A stretch of DNA of 64,000 bases from Artemisia argyi (lineage: Eukaryota > Streptophyta > Magnoliopsida > Asterales > Asteraceae), in assembly GCA_030686995.1 (NCBI GenBank), contig JARVZY010002412.1, positions 62,001 to 126,000 of the forward strand, written 5' to 3'. Under the pieces are notes generated by a model that was not told the origin of the DNA, made no database searches, and saw nothing but the letters and a program-made list of their open reading frames with translations. Below, piece by piece: positions 54,455 through 64,000 of the stretch (positions are counted from its first letter, which is position 1; each line of letters begins with the position of its first letter). The translations under genes were made by a program, and so were the position numbers.

Positions 54455-55147
54455 GTCTCTACCCCTTAAGGAGAACTTCGTCCCGAAGTTCAGTTGATGT
54501 TAACTACTTACGGTGTGTCTAAGAGAATTCAGGATTTCAGGATCTCTAAAATAGTGGTGTTTACTCTGATTCGTCTAAGGTTCTGGTTAAGGAGTCGTAT
54601 CGGCTATAATTAAGCCCACTTATTTATAACACATTACTTACATAAAGAAGCGTCCAAATTTATGTAAGTAAGGTCTCATAAACTTATGGTTCGGTGATTT
54701 ACAATTTCTTTATTTAAATGAAGAGGCGTCCCACTCCATTTAAATAAGGAGATTCTAAAACATCCTACTTAAGAATTTCCGACACAAAATCCGCCTTCTG
54801 AGGCCGATAGTAAGATAATCAAGTCATCAAATCCTTAAAGCTAAGCAATAATATTATTTAACTCAAATCTTGTGTCACATCAAATAAGGACTGACACAAG
54901 ATCAAGTTAAATAATTAGTTATTACTGAGCTTCATGTTTCTAATGACTCGGATAATCTTTGGGGCTCCTTATAATACTAAAGTCACATCATCTAACAGCG
55001 TGGAACTAAACCAACAATTACCAAGAAGCGTATGCGTATGTAGTGTGTGTAAGGCAAATAAAGAGGAGAGTCCTAACGTATATAGTAGTTATAGTCTAGG
55101 CACTAAATGCAACCTAGTTCTCTATAACCAAGGCTCTGATACCAATC
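54455..55147 (-). other. Core of the LARD-like element
   Basis: No ORF is supported. It holds the PPT-like tract at its left edge, a hairpin AACTTCG-TCC-CGAAGTT near 54474-54490, and the PBS at its right edge. Confidence 0.75.
55132..55144 (-). other. Primer binding site (initiator tRNA-Met) of the LARD-like element
   Basis: The minus strand reads TGGTATCAGAGCC, an exact match to the common plant initiator-Met PBS, three bases inside the LTR. Confidence 0.9.
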
Positions 55148-58100
55148 TGTAACACCCCCAAAATACCGCAGCGGAAGACTGTGTCATAGGGGTGCTACTT
55201 CATAACACAAAGTACAAGTTATAGAAAACGAACTCTAAATGAGACGTTTTGAAAAGTTACCATTCGATTAATGAATTCAAAGTTACAAACATGAGATTCC
55301 AAAGTATGATACATAAATGTATACAAAATGTTTTGAATGGTAAATGATAAAAGCGTAAGTCTTCAGAATATGCAGCTTGACTCTAAGTTCCACGCACTAG
55401 CTATCGCCTTACTAACCTAAGATAAACATGCTAAAGTGTCAACACAATGGTTGGTGAGTTCATAGAGTTTGTCTTAAAACAGTTGAAAAGCCTTAAAAGA
55501 ATATTCGCACAGCAAAGGCATCGTGAATCCACTCAGTTACAAGTCCCGCCATAAGAGACTTGTAACCTGTGTGTTCACAACCCACTGCTACAATATAGTA
55601 TGATTAAGACATGAATAAGTTCATCAAAACAATTAAGCAATTAGTCGTGAGTCTACTCTTCATCTCCGAAGACCTCACGTTTATGATGTATCCAACATTC
55701 GCAAATGTTAGGATGTATCAATAGCCTCAATGGTCATCCAACAACTTAATTTGGAGCCATCGGAAGTCTCAATGGTCATCCAGCAACTTAATCTGGAGCC
55801 ACTGGAAGTCTCACAATCAAGTATAATGCAATCATGTATATATAACATCAAGTATAATGCGATCAAGTATAAGACAATCAAGTATAAAACAATCAAGTAT
55901 AAAACAATCAAGTATAAATGTTTTGAGTATTTGTACAAGTAAGCAAGTAGTTGTGCATGTATCCCCCGCAAAGAGTTAAAACAAGTATGAAAAAGTAGGG
56001 GCTATGACTCACCTTAAGCTTATGTAATGAGAAATGAACGTGGTAGTCGAATCGCGAAAGTCTCTAAGAGCAGCCTATAATAGAATGTTACGACTTAGGT
56101 TTGGAGTAACGTCTAAGAATACGAAGAATTGCTAATATATGTCTTGCATAATGTTCATGATGTAGTACTTAGTATATAGTGTAAGTCTTTGAATATAAAT
56201 GGCTTATGAAACATGTATAGGTTGTATATCTCTTACTACCGTTCAGGCCGACATAATTCGGAAGTCATGGAGTAAACGTTCGAGGAGCCAGGACACTTTA
56301 ATTCATAAATCCACAACTCGTCTCGACGGCTTACTTAATGAACTCCTCACATGAGGCTCCCTACTATTGTAGTATTTGATAACATAAATATATATAAGTT
56401 TTGATCTTTAAAAGTTATATGGTCTTTAGCCGTGGCTTTGCCGTGACCTTGGTCATTGTTACCATGGTCTTGAGACTCAACCTTGGCTTTAGCCATGGTT
56501 GTGGTCTTGGCTTTAGGTCATTAGACCTCTTGGTCTCATCTAATTATAATCATTATATAGTAACTTTGGTCTAAAAATGGGCTGTTAAGAATTTGAAGAA
56601 AGTTATCATTCAGAAAGCGTTTTCAGGGCTCGAGCTTCTTTGATCCTGAACGAAAACGTCGTTCCGGACAACTTTCGTGTTTTAACTTTTTGATGAATCG
56701 GACCAGAAGAGTGACTTTCAAATTGGCAGAATGCAAAACAGTAGGGTATAGGCAGTTTCGGCGTTTTGGTGTCGCTAACTTCTTATGGCCGTATCTTTTG
56801 ACTCGTGTACTCGTTTTGGGTGATTCAAATTGCTATGTTTTCCTTTTGAAGTCCTCTTTAACAGTAAGTAAATGTCAAATATCATAGTTATACTATTTTG
56901 GTCGTGGTTCTCCATAAAAATCACTAGTTTGCTTGTTTACTTGTCATAAGTTAACATATGTATACAATAACTTGTTTTATCCATTTTTAAACATCATGAA
57001 CACAATAACAAGAACATATATAGCATGAAAGGAACACAAAGAGCATGAGAATGATAATTAAGCAAGGAGTATGTTAGGGTTTGCTTACAACTTTTGGCTT
57101 TCTCTTAAAAAGGAAGTCAAGTATGAACTAGGACACTAAACCTATGCTTGTAAACCCTTCACCACAACTCTTGTAACCCTTGCTAGCCTTGATATAAACC
57201 TTGTGAAAACCATTTAAATTCAGCCCTAGTACCCTTGTGTAGCTCTTAATTCAAGCATGGAATCACCAAACAAACTTAAGAACTAGGTAGAGAATACTAA
57301 GACCTTGAACTTTGTAGTGTAACTTGTAGTTTGAAGATCAAAGGATCATGGTGCTAGGTATTTATGTTGTGGCGTTTTTAGTGATGAAGAAAGGAAGGGA
57401 TTAGCTTGCTATTTATACTATGAATGACGAGGTTAGGAAGCTAACTAGGAAGTTTCCTAAACTTGGTGACCAAGTTGTAATTAAGTAATGATCTAAGGGC
57501 TAAATTCATGAGATGAAGCCACCTATGGGATGACTCCCCCCCCCCTAGGTAGGTTCATATACTTGGGGAACAAGTGTGGACTTTTGATGATATTATCCTA
57601 AGTATGTTGCTAGTTTTGACTCCGTAAGTTGCTAACCGTAAGTTGTTAAGTCACGAAACGTAAAACCGGGTATCCTAAAAATATGAAACTTATAAATATG
57701 GTAGAACTTATCAATATACTCCATAATAAAATATAAAATGAGTGGTAGGTTCTATTGGGTTGCTAAAACCCTGCTAAAACTGGAAACACGGGTCTAAAAC
57801 GCGTAATTCGTAAAACGTACGAAAGTTGCGTAAAATTTAGAAAAGTAAAATGTAACTTTTCTAATAGAATACTAATGACTTAAAATGACTTATAATGTCT
57901 AGGCTGGGCTCAGTCTAGTGTCGGTTGGTGTTAAATGTCTTTTAGACCTAAAACCGCAAGCCTAAATATCAAGGAATGACTTATAAAATCAAGGAATGAT
58001 TTTTGGTCAAAGGAGGAGGGAAAAATATGTTGACTTTTTCTAATAAGTTGAACACTCAAATCGTCTTAGAAACGCGGTGCAGGTATAGGCTAAGGTTACG

Positions 58101-58504
58101 GCTGAGTAAAAACGTTTAAAACTGAAAATTCCAGTTTTTCACGGCCGAGGTTTATTTTGGTCATATTTTTCATAGTCATGATTAATTCTATAATTAATCA
58201 TGAGAGTACTAAACATTTTTCTGATGCGGGGTCACTTAACGCGGTCGAGTTTCGTTGTGCGTAGAATTTTTGAATGACGTTTTACCCTAAAACGTGTAAT
58301 TCCATGTAATTCCTTAATAACTTTCACGAAAATAATCTGCTGAATGTCAAACTTTTAATTTGCTATAGAAATGATTTATCACTCGAGGCCAAGAAACAAA
58401 AATCAAATTTCGGGAGAATTTCGGGAAAAATGAATAGTAAAAGTGAATAGTGAATAGTGAAATTTTCGGGAATAAAAGTTAACCTGAAATTGTGAATTGT
58501 TACA
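55148..58504 (-). repeat. 5' LTR (right copy) of the LARD-like element
   Basis: About 3,357 bp, differing from the left copy by scattered substitutions and run-length changes. Confidence 0.93.
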
Positions 58505-58509
58505 GAAAA
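58505..58509. repeat. Target site duplication GAAAA, right copy
   Basis: Matches 51080-51084. Confidence 0.88.
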
Positions 58510-59039
58510 TTCATCAAAGAACTTATCCTGCACCCTCTCATGCTAAAAAGATATTTGCTAACATGAAGAGGGTGGGAAAAGACTTTTCAGGAAAAGAAAC
58601 ACCATTGTTTCAGGCAATGTTGGTGCATACCTATAAATGTAGGATATCACACCAAAAGGGCGCTGAGCTACCTCAGGCTAGTGCTACCATAGCTGCAAAT
58701 GAGGCTATCATTGAGGTGGATGATGATAGATTGGAAAGGGCTGCCACTACTACTACCTTAGAAGTAGAACAGGACAGTGGTAACAACAATAAGACCCAAT
58801 CCAAGGCAACATCTAATGGATCAAGTTTCCATGAAACTGATTCAGGTGATGGAATCCCCAGGCGCCAAGAAACCAATGGGAGCTCAAATGCGGATACTAT
58901 GAAAGTTGGATTTGATGGAATCCCCAGGCGCCAAGAACAAAAGTGTAGTGTGCTAGTGGGCCTATCAGTTGGATTTGATGGCGGGAACAGTGAAATGACA
59001 AAAATACCCTCACGTGCTACGCACATGTCTAAAACTTAA
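58510..59039 (+). pseudogene. Asteraceae-type retrotransposon 3' ORF, second part
   Basis: This continues the interrupted ORF (YPAPSHAKKIFANMKRVGKD, then FSGKETPLF). It is open to TAA 59037-59039. The C-terminal part is Ser/Thr/Asn-rich with a repeated phrase (DGIPRRQE twice), reflecting a small internal duplication at about 58850-58935. Confidence 0.55.
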
Positions 59040-59396
59040 CGGGATTTCCTAACGAGCGTTAGGTAAAAAACCATTTTTGCATGAACAGTATCCCAGAAGG
59101 GCATAATTTGCAAATCGAAACTTGCTGATGTATACTTTTTTGCAAAATTTCTCATATGAGTACACTTTTTGCAATTTTGGCAAACCACATAGACATTTTT
59201 TGCAGTTTACTCTATTAAAAAAGTTGCTTTATTTGTTTATCTCTACTTTAAATAGTGATACACTCACAAAAAATATTCCACAAACACGTCCACAAAACTA
59301 ATCGACATTGTTTGATTGGTTATAAATGAAAAGAGAGAACCTAACAAATCAAAACCAATCAATGGATGTGTTTTGTGGATTAATTTGTGTTTATTG

Positions 59397-59465
<69 letters not shown>
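59397..59465. repeat. (TTA)n microsatellite, about 69 bp
   Basis: About 23 uninterrupted units. Confidence 0.95.
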
Positions 59466-59467
<2 letters not shown>

Positions 59468-59574
59468 TTTTGTGAACGGTTTGTTAGTTGTTTGTGGTTC
59501 AGGTAACACCGTAGTAGTGACATCTAATTAGGTAGTATGCTGACCATGAACTCCGCCTATACTTCCTCCTATTT

Positions 59575-59695
59575 CGCATGAAGGGGTAAAAGTCTCGAGT
59601 GAGACTCGAACTTGAGACCTCCCCTAGCCAAAGCTCTCCTACCCAAGCCCTTAAAAAATCTTGGTTGTTAAATGAGCTAGCCCAGTGGGTTAATT
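59575..59695 (-). mobile_element. SINE-like segment
   Basis: On the minus strand GGTCTCAAGTTCGAGTCTCA resembles a pol III B box (GGTTCGANNCC type), with an A-box-like stretch about 50 bp upstream (GGGCTTGGGTAGGAG). No poly(A) tail is visible. Confidence 0.35.
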
Positions 59696-59832
59696 TTTAT
59701 GAGTGTATCACTACTTTTCTACTTTAGTAACAAGTACAAGGAGAGTAACAGGATTACAGGAAGCATTACGGGATATTTGCATGCAAATTTGTTTTGAATT
59801 ATATCATTGTTAGTAAATACTATTAATAGATA

Positions 59833-60050
59833 CTCCCTTCGTATCAAAATTTAAGTCAAATTTGACTTTTGAAATCCAACTTTGATCTTAAATATTTTTA
59901 CTTGTGTTACATAATACTTGATGCAAAATATATAAATGGATTCGGTTTTAAATATATTTTTATATGATATAATTTTTAGCAAGTATTATATAATAAAAAT
60001 AAAAATATTTATGGTTAAAGTCAACCTGGACTTAAATTTTGAGACGGATG
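59833..60050. mobile_element. Stowaway-like MITE
   Basis: The ends CTCCCTTCGTATCAAAATTT and (complement) CATCCGTCTCAAAATTTAAG form inverted repeats with TA on both sides (59831-59832, 60051-60052). Confidence 0.7.
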
Positions 60051-60300
60051 TAATAATAAAGTATCAAACTAAATATTTCATTGGGGCTTGTCGCAGTGAT
60101 ATCATTCCACCTTCGCAAATGCTCAGTTGACCGGTTATAAAAGGTCTTTGGAGAATGACCAGGGTGCGACCCAAACTCTTGGATAATTAGGTCGCTAAGA
60201 CATGGGCTCATTGCTTGGGACTGAGTCCTCGAGGAAGGGTACGGTTGACATTAAAAGATGCAAGAGATCGAGGTGGTCTAACTGATTTACACTTTTTGAA

Positions 60301-60472
60301 GGGAAGTGATTTGCACACTCCTAAAAATGATTGGCACACTCAAATTTTGAGTTTGTTGACATTTATACGCTCACATTGTTTGGACTTATTCTTATCCTGT
60401 AAGGGTATAAATGTCAACACACTCACATTTTGAGTGTGCCAATCATTTTTGGAAGTATGCAAATCACCTCCC
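60301..60472. mobile_element. Fold-back MITE, nearly palindromic
   Basis: GGGAAGTGATTTGCACACTC at the left mirrors GCAAATCACCTCCC at the right, and the match continues inward through CTAAAAATGATTGGCACACT. A transcript would form one long hairpin of roughly 70-80 paired bases per arm. TSD not clear. Confidence 0.65.
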
Positions 60473-61340
60473 ATATTATTTAATTTTGCATAGGAATGAT
60501 GATGGGTTCTTGAATCATACTCTTCTTTCCGAAATTTAACACAAACCTCTGATTTTTGGTTTATAAAAAAACAGTATTGACTAATGCTGCACCCTTCATT
60601 TCCACTTTCAAATCCATTTTATGGAATCAGTCATAGCTGTATGACCAATGTTTAGACAACCAATTATCACATCACTCTATTCTATATTGTTTGTTTAACA
60701 ATTTGGATTAAATAATATGTTTTACGTTAATGATCATTTCTTTGTCTTTTTCAAAATGGTGCAGTTCCTTAAAATTTTTGGGCTCATTTACGGCAGCTCG
60801 TCTAAGCATAAAAAAGGTTTTAGAGAACATATCGTGACAAGAAAAAAATGATTTAATTGACTTGAAATAAATTTAGTTTGTTAAATCTAACATACAAAAA
60901 CTTGTTGAGGGCGTAAAAAATTACTGAAGAACCAGAATAGTCAAAAATGATGAAGTGGTTTTAGTATTACGTAACCCAAAAATTGTTCATAAGTTTATAC
61001 GTACTAAACTTAAGAAAAAATGGGCAAAAGAAAGAAAATATGCGTGAATTTTCAAGCTGAAGTCTCATGATTTGTTGTTGGTAATTGTTAAAACTTAGTT
61101 GATAGTTTTCCTGCAAAAATGGTCTTTTTTATAAGGCTATAATCGTTGTTTTAGAAAACTCTTTTCACAAGAATTAGATACTAGTGAATTAACTTCATAT
61201 TCGCTTCCCTAATTTTTTTGATTCTTGGTGTTTCTCTCTCCGGTGCTCTATCTTGGAGCCTGTTGTTTGTTGTTGTTTATGTGGCTTAATAAAAATCTTT
61301 GCTTCTTTTTAAAAAACAAACTTAGTGGTTTCACACCATA
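60473..61340. other. Intergenic DNA
   Basis: No gene, repeat or element is supported. Confidence 0.4.
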
Positions 61341-61575
61341 AATGAGCCTCTGTTCTAGCGGTATGAAGGTTTTATCATCCTAGACAAGGTTTCAAGTTTG
61401 AGTCTTGTTTAGGGCGATAGGGGTTTCCTCTTGCATGCGTAAAAGGAAGGGTGTCATTGCCTTCTAGGCTGGACCCAACCTGATTTTGTGGGCTCGCTAC
61501 GCCTTCTGGGCTAGGAGCCATGTAGCAACAACTGCCGTCCCAAAAAAAAAGAAGGAAAAAAAAAAAAAAAAAAAG
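61341..61575 (+). mobile_element. SINE-like element with A-rich tail
   Basis: The head carries an A-box-like TAGCGGTATGAAGG and a B-box-like GGTTTCAAGTTTGAGTC about 30 bp later. A body of about 150 bp follows and ends in an A-rich tail (about 61543-61574). Order and size fit a tRNA-derived plant SINE. Flanking duplication not found. Confidence 0.5.
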
Positions 61576-61988
61576 TGCAAGTCAATATACTAAAATTGGT
61601 TTATGCGGAGGTAGAAGAGTTTTATAAGTTTGGAATTACCATTTCATCATTGAAGTTTTGATCAAGAAAAAGTGGTATTTGACTATTTGACTTGCTATTG
61701 CTTTTTATTGATTGCCATGGCAACTTAAATGGTTGCGGTTTGCATATATCTAAAGGCTAATCAACATGAAGATATGCCTTTTTAATCACATGATCTCATT
61801 TTTAACCAGAACAACCAAAGAGAGAAAACGAATTAAAATTGGGACTATGGCCGAGACTAGTCACTAGTCCCAACTGTCCCCAAGCCTGGCATGGGTCAAG
61901 CCCAAATTAACTAAAATGCCCTGTTATGACACAAGATCAACTAAACTTAGTTTAAGGCGTCATTATCTTTTGTCTAGTGTTTGTGAAA

Positions 61989-62032
<44 letters not shown>

Positions 62033-62640
62033 CTTTTAGTAACTAAAATTGCGCTTCTAAACATTGTTAATAATATTTGTACCATTTACATATTTGCATC
62101 TTAAGTCATGCAAAGGTTGGCAATATTGGAGATCCACGTTATGTTTCTAGTAATTGGTTTTCCATTTGATGCCCAAGAGTTAAAGGTTGATTATAAGTAA
62201 TATGATGTAACAATTCATTCTCGGTGGTGTCCAAGAATATGCATGATAACATGATAAGATGGTGTCATCATCAATAGGTTTGGATCATTCAGCAATTAGA
62301 TAAGTATCATGCAAAATAAGCTTTATATCGAGTAACGGGGTCCTAGTGGGCGTCCGAGATGTACCAGCATTAAAGGGTACAAAATGAATATAGACAACTT
62401 TTCCAAGCAGTTGGACTGTAGGGTTGATATTTCCTGGTGCATGCAAGCTAATTTTCAGCCTTTAGTGAAGTGAAATATATATGAGTTACGGCATTGTCTT
62501 ACTTATTACATTCATTCTTAATCTCAAGAGTTTCTTACAAATGATACTTTATAGTAAGGATATTTAGCTCTTATTGATCCTCATCAACTATTCGACATGA
62601 GGAACATCTTAAGGACTTATGGTTATGTTTATAAAGAATA
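61576..62640. other. Intergenic DNA
   Basis: A 37-base T tract at 61991-62027. No gene is supported. Confidence 0.4.
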
Positions 62641-62641
62641 T

Positions 62642-62790
62642 ATTTTTTTTGAACGGCAATGATATAAAAGAACTAGCAAGAAGCTAGAAGAAAGTTACAA
62701 AGTATTAGAACCCATATTGGGGAGGTACAACCACCGATCCCATGACATCTTACATTGATTACTAGCAAGAAGCTAGAAGAAAGTTACAAA
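62642..62790 (-). mobile_element. Probable LINE 3' tail, minus strand
   Basis: A T run followed by GAACGGCAATGAT (minus strand ...TTGCCGTTC-A tail) resembles the 3' end of plant LINEs. A phrase of about 32 bp, starting ACTAGCAAGAAGCTAGAAG, is repeated at 62671 and 62761. Only the tail is present. Confidence 0.4.
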
Positions 62791-62827
62791 GTTTATAAAT
62801 AATATATTGATTTACTTTCTCAATATA

Positions 62828-63016
62828 CTCCATCCTTCACGAAATTATTGATTACAAACAAATAAGAAAAATGAAATTAAATCATTACACGTACCGTGAC
62901 ACACATAAAATTTCATCTTTACCATTTAAAATCTTTTTGATTGATTGAAATTTGAAGTGGATAACGGAGACATATTAAAATGAAAAAAGATTGGTAATAA
63001 TATTGAGACCGAGGGA
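62828..63016. mobile_element. Degenerate Stowaway-like MITE
   Basis: The left end CTCCATCCTTCACGAAATTA after TA and the right end TATTGAGACCGAGGGAC are weak inverted repeats of the Stowaway type. Confidence 0.4.
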
Positions 63017-64000
63017 CTTATGTACTTCAATTATAGTTGACTACTTGAACGAATTTGATGAGTTCATACAGGTCAGCCTGAATATAGTTTTACATTGCAT
63101 ATTTAGCATTATTTAGTAGTAAAACTTTATTGTGTCTTGTAATCTTGTAGCATATTAATCCACTACTTTGCTCATTTGTAGATTAAGTATATTGGTATTA
63201 CTCATAAATAATTAAATATGATATTAAGTACTACAAAGAAGGGTAGAAGTACAATGGATCATCTTTATCTTTTGATGAATAATGATACATTATACTTCAG
63301 TTGTAAGACAGATCATGATATTCTGATTTTGCCCAAGAATGACTGATCGAGTTAAAGTTTGTTGCATGGACCCTGCCATACTCAAGTTGCAAGAGAAGGG
63401 TCGTATCAAGCAAAGTGGATGACGGGATGTAATAGATGACAAGGTCAAGTACATATTCTTCTTGTTGCTTCTTTTCACTATCATAACATCGTAATGTGAC
63501 ACCACCATTTGGATACCAATAGCTCCACCATTGGTTGATGATGTTCAACATACACGCCATAAAGCGGGATTTGGATGTTAAGGTTGTCGAACCATTAAGT
63601 AATAAATTAAATGTTCATGTTTAATTAGTTGTTCCCATTACTTGATACACACGCGACCGCCGTTTTTTCAACACTTATCGTCAACAAAATCTGCATAACC
63701 TTTTGAAGTTCTGACAATTTTACAAAAAAACGAAATAATAAAACACGTACGTTTTCCTTCCAAGAAAGATGAAACATCATAGCTTATTGGTCATATGAAG
63801 GAAATCGTTTTAGAATGTTGCAAAAAAAACTTCTTTTCCTTGATAATCGATCATATATGGTCAAGGAAACTTGTTCCTTGGTTGTCAAGTCGGGTTGAGT
63901 GTAACATAACAATGACAACCACCTTATCTTAAGCTAGTTGCCTAGCTTGTTGATACTAATGGCTTAGCAGACTCAATGTCCTCGACCCAAGTTAGTCGAT
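63017..64000. other. Unassigned DNA at the right edge
   Basis: A minus-strand frame at 63297-63560 (87 codons, WWSYWYPNGGVTLRCYD) is the only stretch with protein-like composition; I recognise no family and cannot support it as a gene. Confidence 0.3.

Larger units (their letters stand above)
51085..58504 (-). mobile_element. LARD-like LTR element with 693-bp non-coding core, minus strand
   Basis: Two LTRs of about 3.36 kb (TGTAACAC...GTTACA) flank only 693 bp (54455-55147). The TSD is GAAAA. Next to the right LTR the minus strand carries the initiator-Met PBS, and next to the left LTR a purine tract (minus strand AAGGGGTAGAGAC), so the element is in minus orientation. The core has no gag or pol frame. 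Large LTRs with a non-coding core define LARD elements; a Ty3 helper is likely (inference). Confidence 0.92.
59254..59712. mobile_element. Possible TIR element with AGTGATACACTCA ends
   Basis: AGTGATACACTCACAAAAA at 59254 is mirrored by TTTTTATGAGTGTATCACT ending at 59712. It encloses an (ATT)n microsatellite and a SINE-like segment. No clear TSD or transposase. Confidence 0.45.

Noticed and set aside
52638..56887. Matching 65-codon plus-strand frames at 52638-52835 and 56690-56887
   Set aside because: They are the same spot in the two LTRs of a minus-strand element, so they are duplicated by structure; no domain and wrong strand.
59264..59531. Poly-Asn and poly-Leu frames on both strands
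   Set aside because: They are translations of the (TTA)n microsatellite.
1..64000. Integrated plant pararetrovirus (EPRV)
   Set aside because: No movement protein, coat protein or caulimovirus RT motif was seen; all retroelements have LTRs, TSDs and integrase-type ends.

Overview
The window is plant nuclear DNA. It is AT-rich, with long A/T homopolymers, (TA)n and (ATT)n microsatellites, Stowaway- and Emigrant-type MITEs, tRNA-primed LTR retrotransposons, interstitial telomere-like repeats and one single-exon ATL-type RING-H2 gene. Several retroelement proteins resemble families I know mainly from Asteraceae genomes (Tanacetum, Artemisia and lettuce relatives), so an Asteraceae host is my inference.

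Positions 1-32892 are a nest of LTR retrotransposons that can be resolved to the base. (1) The oldest is a Ty1/copia element on the minus strand: gag start at 418, initiator-Met PBS at 1429-1442, LTR from 1445. (2) Its LTR is split by a 31-kb plus-strand element (1698-32750, TSD GTAAG) with about 3.54-kb LTRs and a tRNA-Asp-type PBS. This element encodes no recognisable gag or pol. It carries one long ORF with Cys clusters and two CX2CX3HX4C knuckles, then a second in-frame ORF with a hydrophobic segment. (3) A minus-strand Athila-like gag-protease element without pol (5888-13890, TSD GTTGT) sits inside that ORF. (4) A 12.6-kb copia element (14343-26908, TSD GTAAC) sits in the same ORF. Its two 344-bp LTRs read as identical, yet it has lost nearly all of its reverse transcriptase. 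The host ORF keeps its frame across both insertions.

Positions 32893-50450 are a mosaic of older debris and one likely functional gene. There is a TIR element containing an Emigrant-like MITE, fragments of PIF/Harbinger-associated and LINE proteins, a probable Helitron (3' end at 39313) with SINA-like, ING-like and other exon fragments on one strand, the RING-H2 gene (44270-44662), a Stowaway MITE, and a pseudogene resembling the zinc-finger/endonuclease end of a non-LTR element. Positions 50451-59039 are an Asteraceae-type retrotransposon 3' ORF with in-frame stops, split by a 7.4-kb LARD-like element (51085-58504, TSD GAAAA) with 3.36-kb LTRs and a 693-bp non-coding core. Positions 59040-64000 hold MITEs, two SINE-like sequences, a LINE tail and otherwise unassigned DNA.

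The most interesting signals are in the untranslated parts of the retroelements. Between the last ORF and the 3' LTR of the 31-kb element (28770-29162) lie four tandem copies of a module: hairpin, short linker, second hairpin, and a pseudoknot from the second loop to downstream sequence. Their helices differ in sequence but keep pairing in nearly every position. A related arrangement occurs in the copia 3' region. The leaders of both copia elements carry about 20 copies of a short CpG-containing motif, different in each element. The Athila-like LTR has a cluster of inverted TGACG sites directly upstream of its TATA box.
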